Assembly (NCBI RefSeq): GCF_000265075.1
Contig: NZ_AJYA01000029.1
Span: 1-59,703 of the forward strand
Origin: Nitritalea halalkaliphila LW7
Lineage (GTDB): Bacteria > Bacteroidota > Bacteroidia > Cytophagales > Cyclobacteriaceae
DNA length: 59,703 nt
Reading direction: 5' to 3'
The notes beneath the pieces were generated by a model that ran no database searches, had not been told where the DNA came from, and saw only the letters and a list, made by a program, of their open reading frames with translations. The stretch's first letter is position 1. Each line of letters begins with the position of its first letter. Positions 19,129 through 28,237 of the stretch are shown in pieces. A program made the position numbers and the translations under genes.

Positions 19129-19716
19129 CTACAACAAGAAATTTAGGAAAAGGAAGAAAAACGCCAAGTTTAGTAGTAAGAAGTCTGCTAAAGGGTTTTG
19201 CTTTTCAAATTTACTATAGGCGTAGATGGCCTGAATCAAAACAGCTACTCCGAACCATCCGATGTAATTCGATACGGGAACGGTTGTATTTTCCCAGCTC
19301 CAAAAGTCCAAGGCGATGGCTACAGGCTCGATTAGAAAGTCCAGCAGTACCATAAGTGCGGAGGCCAAAATAACCTGCAGGGACTTTTGCGCTGTAAAGC
19401 GCCGCACCACATGTGCCGAGATGTACACCAGCAGCATCCAGTTCACGCCGATAAGCAGGGGCACCTCCCAGAGCTGCCAACCTAAAACAGGTCCATAGCT
19501 ATATGAGCCAAAAGGAAAACCTGTTTTAACACCTAGCACTTCTGAACCGAAGCCGATCACAAAAGATGCTGCCAAAAAGAATAGGAAGCCGAAACTCCAG
19601 TCACGATGGAAATAAAGTAAGGCAAGCAGACAGGAAAGCAGATGAAAAGGCGTGAGCAGCTGAAAGATAGGCTGCAGGGCTGGGACACTCATCCCCACCA
19701 CGCCGGCTAGGTGCAT
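19129..19716 (-). CDS. cruF: Carotenoid biosynthesis membrane protein, CruF-like (DUF422)
   Basis: A 195-residue polytopic membrane protein with about seven hydrophobic helices. The blocks EVLGVKTGFPFGSYSYGPVLG, WEVPLLIGVNWMLLVY and LDFLIEPVAIALDFWSWEN...NYIGWFG belong to the DUF422/COG2324 family, whose characterised member CruF is a carotenoid 1',2'-hydratase. That reaction hydroxylates the acyclic end of a carotenoid, as in flexixanthin-type pigments. The ATG at 19716 is the first in frame, but the reading frame stays open upstream to about 19764 and the family is usually a little longer, so the start is uncertain. It leads the cruF-crtZ-merR run. Confidence 0.75.
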   Translation of the reverse strand: MHLAGVVGMSVPALQPIFQLLTPFHLLSCLLALLYFHRDWSFGFLFFLAASFVIGFGSEVLGVKTGFPFGSYSYGPVLGWQLWEVPLLIGVNWMLLVYISAHVVRRFTAQKSLQVILASALMVLLDFLIEPVAIALDFWSWENTTVPVSNYIGWFGVAVLIQAIYAYSKFEKQNPLADFLLLNLAFFFLFLNFLL

Positions 19717-19850
19717 CAGGCCAGCAGGTACATAGCGTAGCGAACATAAGGCGATGTCGCCGCCGCGCTCGCATCACGCTGCATTTGGGTAAGCATAAGC
19801 GTTTCGTAAAGGTTTACCGGATAAAACTACCCGTTTAACCGCATATTACG

Positions 19851-19858
19851 TACTTTTG
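19851..19858 (+). promoter_or_regulatory. Bacteroidota -7 box (TAnnTTTG) before the DUF4286 gene
   Basis: TACTTTTG matches the -7 consensus exactly and lies 46 bases before the ATG at 19904. No clear TTTG -33 box is seen at the expected spacing. Confidence 0.5.
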
Positions 19859-19903
19859 TTGCACAGGTAGAAAATCCAAAAGTAAGAAAAAAATCTATTT
19901 CTC

Positions 19904-20206
19904 ATGCTATTATATAACGTAACCGTAAATGTAGATAAGGCGCAGGCCGCGCGCTGGGTGCAGTGGATGAAAGAGAAACATATCTCCGATGTGATGGAAA
20001 CGGGCTGCTTCGATTCCTATAAATTCTTCGAGCTACTCCATGAGTCAGAGGATGGCTCTATAAATTATGCCGTGCAGTACTTTACTTCAGACATGAGCCG
20101 CATGCAGGCCTATCACCAGAAATTCGCCCCCCAGCTTCAGGCGGACGTGAAAAAGGAGTTTGGCGACAGCTGTGCCTCCTTTCGCACACTGTTAAAAGAA
20201 ATCTAA
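19904..20206 (+). CDS. DUF4286 family protein
   Basis: A 100-residue soluble protein without signal peptide or membrane segment. It begins MLLYNVTVNVD and contains WVQWMKEKHISDVMETGCFDSYKFFELLHE...YAVQYFTSDMSRMQAYHQKFAP, the pattern of DUF4286, a small conserved Bacteroidota family with a dimeric ferredoxin-like fold predicted. Function is unknown. It is a single-gene transcript: a promoter box lies upstream and a strong terminator 70 bases downstream. It runs opposite to the carotenoid genes. Confidence 0.85.
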   Translation: MLLYNVTVNVDKAQAARWVQWMKEKHISDVMETGCFDSYKFFELLHESEDGSINYAVQYFTSDMSRMQAYHQKFAPQLQADVKKEFGDSCASFRTLLKEI

Positions 20207-20275
20207 TTTTCTCGGTTGAACAAAATCGGATCGCTGCCTAAGTCGCTTCGACGGCCCGCCGCTCCGACCGAAACA

Positions 20276-20327
20276 TAAAAACCACAAGGCAGCCTGCTAC
20301 ATGCATGGCACAACCTTGTGGTTTTTT
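20276..20327 (+). terminator. Intrinsic terminator after the DUF4286 gene
   Basis: AAAACCACAAGG pairs with CCTTGTGGTTTT around a 24-base loop and is followed by further T residues. The A/T arms make it usable in both directions, between converging genes. Confidence 0.75.
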
Positions 20328-20385
20328 ACTGTTCTAGGCGGTAGGCCTGGGGCTTACGCCCAAAGGTCGGTGCGACTTATCGCTC

Positions 20386-21147
20386 CTACTCTTCTTCGCC
20401 CTGCGCTACGACATACGCCTGACGATAAGGCGACCAAAGCTCGTAAATCGGATTTCCCGTAGAACTTTTACCGCTATGATGCCAGTCATCCCCGATGCGC
20501 TCGAAGCTGAAGCTTAAACTAGCCCCCACGCGTGCATTATCGCGGGAAAAGAACTGAATATTTTCGGTGTAGGTCCCTGATTCGGCCTCATAGGTTCCTC
20601 CTCCGGTGCCCATGAACTGCTTGGTTTCACTATTAAATGCCACCCATTGGAAATATCCGTCGACCAGCATTTTTATCGTGCGCCTAGCGCCTGGCGTGTA
20701 GCGGCTCAGCTGGCCCTCATTGTCTTTTCGCCCTGTAAAGACCCAAAAACCCTTTAATTCATCTTCTCTGGGCGGCAGCTTCTCCCATATTTCCACACGC
20801 TGCTGACCTTTATCCATACGAGTCAGCTGAATGCTGTCCCCCTGACGCTCGAAGTTATAGGTGCGCGTGGTGCCTACCTGCGTGGAATCCTGTGGATAGA
20901 AGTCGAAGATTTCTTCGTAGGCATTGCCCTTCAGGGCAAAGTTCCCGCCGCCAGCGCCTAAATAGGCGTTATCCCCGGCCTGGGCATGGCCAAAAGTAAA
21001 GTAGCCATCCTGAAATAGCTTGATCTTATGGTTGGCTACGGGCTCACCGTTCATGGAGACCAACTTGTAGGCCCCTTCTAAGGTCTGGGCCGTCGTCTGG
21101 AAGGTCATCAGACCAACGCAGAGCAGTAAAATCGCGTATAGTTTCAT
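20386..21147 (-). CDS. Secreted protein with two tandem lipocalin-like domains
   Basis: A 253-residue protein from the ATG at 21147, chosen because it gives a signal peptide (MKLYAILLLCVGLMTFQTTAQ); a longer frame runs back to 21282 but would overlap the divergent Rieske gene. Two homologous units follow, about residues 22-125 and 133-247. Each has a DGYF strand, a GxGGGxY/F turn (YLGAGGGNF and FMGTGGGTY), a D-rich strand (FDFYPQDSTQVGTTRTYNFER and IQFFSRDNARVGASLSFSFER) and a closing EIWE/YELW. The pattern is that of lipocalin-like proteins of Bacteroidota. Ligand unknown. The duplication is clear by eye. Confidence 0.75.
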   Translation of the reverse strand: MKLYAILLLCVGLMTFQTTAQTLEGAYKLVSMNGEPVANHKIKLFQDGYFTFGHAQAGDNAYLGAGGGNFALKGNAYEEIFDFYPQDSTQVGTTRTYNFERQGDSIQLTRMDKGQQRVEIWEKLPPREDELKGFWVFTGRKDNEGQLSRYTPGARRTIKMLVDGYFQWVAFNSETKQFMGTGGGTYEAESGTYTENIQFFSRDNARVGASLSFSFERIGDDWHHSGKSSTGNPIYELWSPYRQAYVVAQGEEE

Positions 21148-21187
21148 AGGATTAGGATTGGTTCGTTTAAAATTAGTAGCTTTTTTT

Positions 21188-21517
21188 ATGGAAACAAAAA
21201 GGTATATATTAGGTACTACGGCAGAACAGGTCAGGAAGATGCTGCCCGAGGGACAAATTAAACGGGTGGCACTAGGAGCCAAACAAGTGGCGCTGGTCCA
21301 GCATGCCGGCAGCTTTTATGCTTTCGAAACGGCCTGCCCGCATCGGCGTGCGGACCTGAGCACGGGGTTTATCAGCCCAGAAGGAAGTGTGGTCTGCCCG
21401 CTTCATGCCTATCGCTTCAGCCTACAAGATGGACGCTTGCTGCACGGCGGCAGCTGTTCTGACTTGCGAACCTATCCCTGTCGACTGACGGAGGAGGGGC
21501 TAGAAATTCGTTTGTAA
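21188..21517 (+). CDS. Stand-alone Rieske [2Fe-2S] protein
   Basis: A 109-residue soluble Rieske domain from the ATG at 21188. Cluster ligands are in CPHRRADLSTG and CPLHAYRFSLQDG, that is CxH-x17-CxxH, the usual Rieske pattern. The second motif, CPLHAYRF, resembles the CPxHGWxF form of dioxygenase ferredoxins and NirD-like proteins. There is no signal peptide or membrane helix, so it is not the bc1-type protein. No oxygenase partner is encoded nearby, so its redox partner is unknown. It is divergently arranged with the lipocalin-like gene, whose start is 41 bases away. Confidence 0.88.
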   Translation: METKRYILGTTAEQVRKMLPEGQIKRVALGAKQVALVQHAGSFYAFETACPHRRADLSTGFISPEGSVVCPLHAYRFSLQDGRLLHGGSCSDLRTYPCRLTEEGLEIRL

Positions 21518-21539
21518 GGTTTTTTTAGCTGATAAACGC

Positions 21540-21875
21540 TTAATGCAGCCGTGCGCCATTCGGTACAGGTGCCTCCACGCTGGCCAGCACGATCCCGCCA
21601 TTTTCATCAGAGAAGCCTGTCACTAAAATTTCAGATAGAAAAGGGCCTATCTGACGAGGCGCCAGATTACATACGCAAAGCACCTGTTTGCCTACCAGTT
21701 CATGCACTTGGTAACGGACGGTAAGCTGGGCAGAAGACTTTTTTATCCCCAGCTCCCCGAGGTCCACCCATAGCTTGTAGGCGGGCTTTCGGGCCTCAGG
21801 AAAGGCTTCTGTGCGAATTATGGTGCCGATTCTTAGCTCAATCTTTTGAAAATCAGTAAAGTCTAACGTTTGCAT
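21540..21875 (-). CDS. csaA: CsaA-like tRNA-binding-domain protein
   Basis: A 111-residue homodimeric OB-fold protein. FQKIELRIGTIIRTEAFPEARKPAYKLWVDLGELGIKKSSAQLTVRY is the EMAP/tRNA-binding domain start of CsaA, and GKQVLCVCNLAPRQIGPFLSEILVTGF is the characteristic second half, ending VPNGARLH. CsaA binds tRNA and has been described as a chaperone-like factor in Bacillus. It converges with the Rieske gene, 22 bases apart, with no clear hairpin between them. Confidence 0.92.
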   Translation of the reverse strand: MQTLDFTDFQKIELRIGTIIRTEAFPEARKPAYKLWVDLGELGIKKSSAQLTVRYQVHELVGKQVLCVCNLAPRQIGPFLSEILVTGFSDENGGIVLASVEAPVPNGARLH

Positions 21876-21945
21876 TTTATTTTTTTTGTAAGTAACTTTC
21901 AGTATAATTACGCAGAATTTAGTATCCAGTCAAGTCCACCACCGC

Positions 21946-22344
21946 ATGAAAAAGTACGCTTTACCACCTAAAAATTTCACATTTTCGGGAATCTTCCTTG
22001 CATTATTTTGCTTTTTTGGATTTTCCCCTGTTTTCGGACAGCATGAGCGCAGTGATCGCGAAAGACTGGCACAGGAGCAGCTACCAAATGAAGATCCTAG
22101 CCAGCTGATGGAAGGTTCAATAGTTCCTTCGATGCTGGAAGATCAAGCTGTACGGCAGCAGCAGAATCGTCCTCAAAACAGACCTACTGCTTCGGACGCA
22201 TTTCGCAATCGTACGCAGCAGCCTGCGAACAGGGAGGAGCAGCAGTTTAAGACAGGTGGTGAGAAAGACCGCAGCCGAGATGGAGTGTCTACCCTTTCCT
22301 TTAATCTTTTCCTCTACGTCATCGATAAGTTTAAAGAGGACTAA
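21946..22344 (+). CDS. Small secreted Q/R-rich hypothetical protein
   Basis: A 132-residue protein I do not recognise. An N-terminal hydrophobic segment (about 13-31, ending VFGQ) looks like a signal peptide. The mature part is hydrophilic and rich in Gln, Asn, Arg and Glu (for example VRQQQNRPQNRPTASDAFRNR), probably disordered, and ends with a short hydrophobic stretch STLSFNLFLYVIDKFKED that could be an amphipathic helix. Its stop overlaps the stop of the converging methyltransferase gene by four bases. Codon use is like its neighbours. Confidence 0.6.
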   Translation: MKKYALPPKNFTFSGIFLALFCFFGFSPVFGQHERSDRERLAQEQLPNEDPSQLMEGSIVPSMLEDQAVRQQQNRPQNRPTASDAFRNRTQQPANREEQQFKTGGEKDRSRDGVSTLSFNLFLYVIDKFKED

Positions 22345-22901
22345 AGGGCGGATTGCTCCCAACCCTTGGAGCGGAAGTTAAGCTTAGAAAATATATCCCA
22401 TACGGCGATTCCGAGCGAGACAGACACATTTAAGGAATGTTTTGTGCCGAACTGGGGAATTTCGAGCACGTAGTCTGCGGTGTCTACGAGGGCTTGACTG
22501 ACGCCAAAAACTTCATTTCCCACGACGAGTACGAGATGCTTTTCCGCATTCGGCTGAAAGTCCTGTAGCGGGGTGGATTTTTCGACCTGTTCCAAGGCGG
22601 CGATTTCATAACCATCTTCCCGTAACTTTTTCACACAGGCCTCAGCGTCTTCCACATATTCCCAGTCTACTGTTTCTGTGGCTCCCAAGGCAGTTTTATG
22701 AATATCTCGATGAGGCGGGCGACCGGTAATGCCGCAAAGGTAAATTTTTTCCAGACGGAAAGCGTCGGCAGTTCGAAAGGCTGACCCTACGTTATTCAGG
22801 CTACGAATGTCATTTAAAAGCAGACAAATCGGCGTTTTTTCTGCCTCTCGGTAGGCATCGGGACTCAGGCGCTGCAGCTCATCAAGCGTTAATTTTTTCA
22901 T
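22341..22901 (-). CDS. SpoU/TrmH-family RNA methyltransferase
   Basis: A 186-residue SPOUT-class enzyme transferring methyl groups from S-adenosylmethionine to ribose in RNA. Motif 1 is LLNDIRSLNNVGSAFRTADAF, motif 2 is LVLVVGNEVFGVSQ and motif 3 is LEIPQFGTKHSLNVSVSLGIAVWDI; the knotted C-terminal fold is made from the last two. Length matches the short TrmH members that lack an N-terminal RNA-binding domain. The exact RNA target cannot be told. It is divergent from mutS. Confidence 0.92.
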   Translation of the reverse strand: MKKLTLDELQRLSPDAYREAEKTPICLLLNDIRSLNNVGSAFRTADAFRLEKIYLCGITGRPPHRDIHKTALGATETVDWEYVEDAEACVKKLREDGYEIAALEQVEKSTPLQDFQPNAEKHLVLVVGNEVFGVSQALVDTADYVLEIPQFGTKHSLNVSVSLGIAVWDIFSKLNFRSKGWEQSAL

Positions 22902-22984
22902 GGTATTTTGTGGTACAAACGATTTAGCGTAATTTCAAGATTTGATTTTAGCGGTAAAAGTACGACAAGATTTAGGAATAGAAA

Positions 22985-25584
22985 ATGGCGAAGGGCAAAG
23001 CAGACAAGGAAACACCTTTAATGAAACAGTATAATGCGATTAAGGCCAAACATCCTGGCGCACTACTGCTTTTTCGGGTGGGAGATTTTTATGAAACCTT
23101 CGGAGAAGATGCCATCATCGCCAGTAAGGTCCTGGACATCGTACTGACCAAGCGGGCGAATGGGGCTGCCTCTCACATCGAACTGGCGGGGTTTCCGCAT
23201 CATGCTCTGGATAATTACCTTCCCAAGCTGGTGCGTGCTGGAAATCGAGTGGCCATCTGCGATCAGCTCGAAGATCCTAAAAGTGTGAAAGGAATCGTTA
23301 AAAGGGGCGTCACCGAGCTGGTCACTCCCGGGCTTTCGTTTAACGATAATGTGCTGGATAAGCGTAAAAACAATTACCTGGCAGCTGTTCAGTTAGGGAG
23401 TACGGCAGGGGTGGCTTTCTTAGATCTAAGTACGGGCGAATTTACCTGTGCTGAAGGCAGCTGGGATTACGTAGAAAAACTACTTCAAAGCTTCCAGCCG
23501 GCAGAAATCCTTTACTCGAAGGCCCACAAGCAGACCTTACCCGGTAGCTTGAAAGAGCATTCTGTTACCTTCGCTCTGGAAGACTGGGTATTTCAGCGGG
23601 ATTATACCTACGAAAAACTCATTCGCCATTTTCAGACCAGCAGCTTAAAAGGGTTTGGCATCGAAGGCCTCGTGCAGGGGACCACTGCAGCAGGTGCCAT
23701 CCTCCACTACCTCGAAGAAACAGAGCATCGCGAGACGAGTCATATTAGTACCATTTCACGTATCGCCGCTGAAAAATATGTGTGGCTGGACAAGTTTACC
23801 ATTCGCAATTTAGAGCTGGTGGCGCCACAGCAGGAAGGAGGGATTCCGCTCATCTCCATTTTGGATGAGACCGTCACCCCGATGGGGTCGCGCATGCTGA
23901 AGCGCTGGATGGTGCTCCCCCTAAAAGATGGAGCTCTGATCGAGCAGCGACTGGAAGTGGTGGCTCACTTGATCGAGGAAGCAGAAACAGCCGAAGCGCT
24001 AGAACAGCACCTCAAGCATATCGGGGACATGGAGCGCCTGATTTCAAAAGTAGCCGTGGGGCGGATAAATCCACGCGAAATGAATCAGTTGCGTAAATCT
24101 CTGGAATACAGCCTCCCGATTAAGGAGCTGCTCGGAAACAGTCCACAGCCAGCCCTAAAAAAATTAGCAGACCAGCTGCACACCTGTCAGTACCTGCTTG
24201 ATAAAATTAAAACCGAGCTAAAGGAAGACGCCCCGATGCTTACCCATCAGGCGGAGTGATTCAGGATGGGGTAGACCCTGAACTGGATGAGTACCGCCGA
24301 CTGGCCCATCAGGGGAAGGACTACCTACTCGACTTACAGCAGCGGGAAATCCAAGAAACAGGCATTTCCTCCTTAAAAATCGCCTATAACAAAGTTTTCG
24401 GCTACTACTTAGAGGTAACCCATGCGCATAAGGATAAGGTACCCGAGACCTGGATTCGCAAGCAGACCCTCGTTAATGCAGAGCGCTACATTACGCCAGA
24501 ACTAAAAACATACGAAGAGAAAATCCTGCACGCCGAGGAGCGCCTGATCGCTCTGGAACAAAAATATTTTCAGCTGCTCGTTCAGGAAGCAGGAGACTAT
24601 GTGGTACAGGTACAGGAAAATGCCCGCCTGATCGGGACATTAGACAGCTTGCTTTCCTTTGCGCGGGTAGCGCAAAAAAACCAGTACTGCAGGCCGAAAA
24701 TCCATGAGGGGGACAGCTTAGAAATTAAAGATGGCCGCCATCCGGTTATCGAAAAACAACTACCAGTAGGCGAGGAGTATATTCCAAACGACGTGTACCT
24801 GGATCATGATACCCAGCAGATTATCATTATCACAGGACCGAATATGGCAGGTAAATCGGCCCTGCTAAGGCAGACCGCGCTCATCGTGCTGATGGCGCAG
24901 ATGGGAAGCTTTGTGCCCGCCAGTTATGCGCGGATCGGCCTGATCGACAAGGTTTTTACGCGGGTAGGGGCCTCTGATAATCTCTCGCGTGGGGAGTCTA
25001 CTTTTATGGTAGAAATGACGGAGACGGCCAGCATTCTGAATAACCTCTCTAATAACAGTCTCGTGCTGATGGATGAAATCGGGCGGGGCACTTCTACCTA
25101 TGATGGCATTTCCATCGCCTGGTCTATCGTGGAGCACCTCCATAATCACCCGCAGCATAAAGCCAAAACGCTTTTTGCGACGCACTATCATGAGCTGAAT
25201 GAGCTCGCAAAGGAGCTGCCAAAGATTAAAAACTTTAATGTCTCTGTAAAAGAGGTGGAGGGAAAGATTTTATTCATGCGCAAGCTGAAGCCCGGCGGGA
25301 GCGAACACAGTTTCGGTATTCACGTGGCGCAGCTGGCGGGCATGCCGAATGCCGTGGTGCTGCGTGCCGCTGAAATCATGAACCAGCTGGAGCGCTCGAA
25401 GGGACTCGAAGAAAATAAGGAGCGGCTGGCACAGGTGCCAAAGGCCAACTACCAGCTCAACCTTTTCGAGCTGGACCCCAAGTTTCAAGAGGTGGAGCGC
25501 CTACTTCGCCAAGTGGATGTGAATACACTTTCGCCCTTAGAAGCGCTCCTAAAACTGCATGAAATCAAGCAAAAGCTTGGATAA
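22985..25584 (+). CDS. mutS: DNA mismatch repair protein MutS (frameshifted at 24253)
   Basis: Frame-corrected length is 866 residues, normal for MutS. The N-terminal mismatch-recognition domain begins [34 protein letters not shown], with the Phe-x-Glu wedge in GDFYETF-type context. The lever and clamp follow, and the ATPase has the Walker [16 protein letters not shown], Walker [18 protein letters not shown] and the helix-turn-helix region at the end. The first frame stops at 24257 after THQAE; one missing G in a run at 24253-24254 restores [19 protein letters not shown], the family sequence. Two separate genes are not a credible reading because neither half is a complete MutS. If the break were real, the strain would be a mutator. 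Confidence 0.93.
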
Positions 25585-25659
25585 AACGGAAGATTTAAAC
25601 GCTGAGACCAACTGCCATTTCTTTTCTTCCGTATGTAAGTAAACTATTAGTTGACATAC

Positions 25660-26397
25660 ATGGAAGATAGGAGATCGTTATATCGCGGGCTAACGCTCCA
25701 GGAGTTATGTGGAGAGCTCAGCCGGCTGGAGGCGCAGATCGGCATGCCCCATGCCATATTTTTATTTAGCTTCGATTACGTAACGGAGCGGCTGGCGTAT
25801 AGAAGTTTTCATGTGGATACTTTTCTCGGATCGCCACCGGATGAGGGGCGTTCCTTACTGACCAAGGAGGCAGCACTTTCTCATGTCTATGAAGAGGATC
25901 GTGCGCGGCTTTTTCATTTTCAGGCCATCGTTTTAGATTTATTAGAGACGCTCCCACAGTCGGTAAGAGAGACGGTACAGACGAGTTATCATCTCCGCTG
26001 GCTCATGGCAAAGACCGGGGAGGTGGTCTGGTTAAGTACCATCGCCAGGCCCTACACGATGACCTTAGACGGAAAACTGCACTTTGATTTGCACGTGGCC
26101 AGCGTGCTAAGCAGCCCCCCGGCACATCGCGGGCTGGAGTGGTCCATACGCTATGTGGACGTTCATGGGCAGCACATCGAAGAAAAGCGAACCTTTGCTT
26201 TTTTAGAAGCAGGGCTTACCGCACGCGAGGAAGAAGTACTAAACGGCTTGCTGATGGGTAGCACTGTAGACCAGATCGCAGAGACACTGTGCCTCTCCCT
26301 ACATACAGTCAATACCCACAAGCGCAATATCTTTAAAAAAACAGGCGTAACCAGCGTATCTGGACTGCTTAAGGTCATTTATGAGACAAAAACATGA
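25660..26397 (+). CDS. LuxR-family regulator with PAS-like N-terminus
   Basis: A 245-residue regulator from the ATG at 25660 (a TTG nine bases upstream is less likely). The C-terminal helix-turn-helix is GLTAREEEVLNGLLMGSTVDQIAETLCLSLHTVNTHKRNIFKKTGVTSVSGLLKVI, the LuxR/GerE signature. The first 180 residues look like a degenerate PAS fold (DRARLFHF, RETVQTSYHLRWLMAKTGEVVWLSTIARPY). There is no receiver domain, so it is not a two-component regulator. Signal and targets are unknown. It stands alone between mutS and the tRNA genes. Confidence 0.85.
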   Translation: MEDRRSLYRGLTLQELCGELSRLEAQIGMPHAIFLFSFDYVTERLAYRSFHVDTFLGSPPDEGRSLLTKEAALSHVYEEDRARLFHFQAIVLDLLETLPQSVRETVQTSYHLRWLMAKTGEVVWLSTIARPYTMTLDGKLHFDLHVASVLSSPPAHRGLEWSIRYVDVHGQHIEEKRTFAFLEAGLTAREEEVLNGLLMGSTVDQIAETLCLSLHTVNTHKRNIFKKTGVTSVSGLLKVIYETKT

Positions 26398-26461
26398 AAA
26401 AATAATGCATTGATAATCAGTTGAAAAATGAACACATGAAATATTTTTTTAAGTAGGGTAT

Positions 26462-26492
26462 TTGCAGTTTAAAAAAAATGCTTCTACCTTTG
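26462..26492 (+). promoter_or_regulatory. Promoter of the tRNA-Gly/tRNA-Leu unit
   Basis: TTG at 26462-26464 and TACCTTTG at 26485-26492 match the Bacteroidota TTTG / TAnnTTTG promoter with a 20-base spacer. The tRNA-Gly starts 41 bases downstream. This is the best promoter match in the window. Confidence 0.75.
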
Positions 26493-26532
26493 TGTCATCA
26501 AAACGGAGAAAACGTCTCCAAAACAAAAATAA

Positions 26533-26605
<73 letters not shown>

Positions 26606-26607
26606 CG

Positions 26608-26629
26608 AAGCCCTTTGCCGAAAGGGCTT
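26608..26629 (+). terminator. Hairpin between the two tRNA genes
   Basis: AAGCCCTTT-GCCG-AAAGGGCTT, a perfect 9-base-pair stem with tetraloop, followed by a T-rich tract. It could end the tRNA-Gly transcript partially or serve as a processing signal; the tRNA-Leu starts 34 bases later. Confidence 0.6.
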
Positions 26630-26662
26630 TGTTGTTTAGTGTTTTCCTATGCGTTAGGAGAA

Positions 26663-26746
26663 GCCGGGATGGTGGAACTGGTAGACACGCAAGACTTAAA
26701 ATCTTGTGGCCATTAGGCCGTGCGGGTTCGATTCCCGCTCCTGGTA
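26663..26746 (+). tRNA. tRNA-Leu(UAA)
   Basis: An 84-base tRNA with a long variable arm, as in Leu tRNAs. Acceptor GCCGGGA pairs with TCCTGGT (with G-T wobbles); the anticodon arm CAAGA/TCTTG has anticodon TAA at 26697-26699; the T-arm GCGGG-TTCGATT-CCCGC is intact. No CCA is encoded. Confidence 0.95.
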
Positions 26747-26766
26747 CAGCCGTAGAACGGCAGGTT

Positions 26767-26798
26767 AAAGCTTCCTCTAAAGGGAAGCTTTTTCTTTT
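26767..26798 (+). terminator. Terminator of the tRNA unit
   Basis: AAAGCTTCC pairs with GGAAGCTTT around a 7-base loop, followed by TTCTTTTT. It lies 20 bases past the tRNA-Leu. Confidence 0.8.
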
Positions 26799-27110
26799 TA
26801 TATCCTTCTCCACTGATCTGAGCGCCAGCGCTTTGCTCAGTCCTAGTGTTCAGACGCCAAACTTTTTATGGGGAAATGCCCACCCTTACTCAGTCCAACC
26901 CGAGCCGGTGAAAGCGCAGCGTACAGCTACCTTAAAAAACATCTTTTGTTGTCCAACTTTTTTCTCTACTTTTGGCTATATAGCGAAAATCTGCCTTTTA
27001 CATGCATAAAAATCATCCGACCCCCAAAAGCATGTAAGAAGTAGGCCATCGCTGTCATGGATCTATTCATGGAATAACAAGCATCCTACTCTTCACAGAG
27101 CATTAATCCT
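26799..27110. other. Intergenic region before porP/sprF
   Basis: No convincing gene, RNA or repeat is visible in these 312 bases. One open frame crosses the tRNAs and this region but has no homology to any family I know and no start signal. It probably holds the promoter of the PorP/SprF gene. Confidence 0.5.
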
Positions 27111-28165
27111 ATGCCTAAACTGTTACGATCACTGCTTTTTTTGTGGTTTATCGCCTACTTTGCGCCTTCGGCGCAAGGTCAGGATGTGCAGTTTTCCCAG
27201 TTTTATGCAGCCCCCCTTTACTTAAATCCCGCAATGACAGGGGCCACCGAGCTTACCCGTGTCGGGACTATTTTCCGTAATCAGTGGCCTGGGCTCGACC
27301 ATAGCTTTGTGTCTTACTCCGCATTTATCGACCACTATATCTTCGACTATAATTCAGGGATAGGGCTTATCGTCAACAGTAGCCGCGAAAGTCTCGCAAA
27401 TCTGGCCACCGACGAAATAGGGCTGCTGTATAGCTACCGCTTGCAGCTAAGCAGCTCCCAGTTTCTGCGGCTTGGCGGTCAAGTGAGCTACATCAACAGG
27501 AGCGCCTTCTTTAATGATCTGGTTTTTAATAGTATGATCAACCTGGGGGCGCAGAATAACGCCCTTACCGATGAGCTGGGCGGACTGCTGGAGGATGCCC
27601 AGCATAGCTTTTTTAACTACAGCTTCGGGGCGCTCTACACAGATACCAAACACTGGCTGGGGGTATCTACTCATCACGTCACGCAGCCCTCTATCAGCTT
27701 CCTGGAAGATCCAACAGAGGAGGACTTACGTATCGCCCGTCTTCCCCTAAAACTCTCCGTGCACGGCGGAATCCGCTTTCCCCTCGGTGGGGATTACACG
27801 AACTACTTAACCGGAGAAACCTTCGAACGTAGCATCTCTTTTGCCTTTAACTACAAGCAGCAGGACCCTTTCAACCAGCTCGATCTGGGTACCCAAATCA
27901 ACTTGGATCCCCTCGTGCTGGGGCTTTGGTACAGGGTCTTCCGACCCAAAATGCCCTGCCGAATAACGAGGCCATCATCGCACTGATCGGCATCGGGCTG
28001 CCTTCCGGCATCGATGTGGGCTACAGCTTCGATTTCACCGTATCCCGACTCGGCCTACGAAATAGTGGAGGCGCGCACGAGGTCTCTATCCGCTACTCTT
28101 TTTTGTGGGGTGACCCCCGCTCACGTAATCAGCGCAGCCGCATCGTCCCCTGCTTTTTCTACTAA
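27111..28165 (+). CDS. PorP/SprF family outer-membrane protein (frameshifted at 27934-27936)
   Basis: Frame-corrected length is 351 residues. The signal peptide ends SAQG and the mature protein opens QDVQFSQFYAAPLYLNPAMTGA, the hallmark of the PorP/SprF family. Barrel strands follow, with YSYRLQLSSSQFLRLGGQVSY and HYIFDYNSGIGLIV. The first frame stops at 27986; one missing G in the run at 27934-27936 restores WYRGLPTQNALPNNEAIIALIG, ending GAHEVSIRYSFLW. Family members work with type IX secretion and gliding, often beside a large CTD-bearing protein; none is adjacent here, so a secretion role is family-level inference only. Confidence 0.88.
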
Positions 28166-28237
28166 ATTTTCCAGCCTGCCAGCTAAAGGCTAAAACATTC
28201 CCCTTGCCTTTTTCAGTTGTAATGAAAAAGTACACGC

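Noticed and set aside
24230..24280. mutS read as two genes (an N-terminal and a C-terminal MutS)
   Set aside because: Neither half is a full MutS or MutS2, and one added G joins them in the family sequence.
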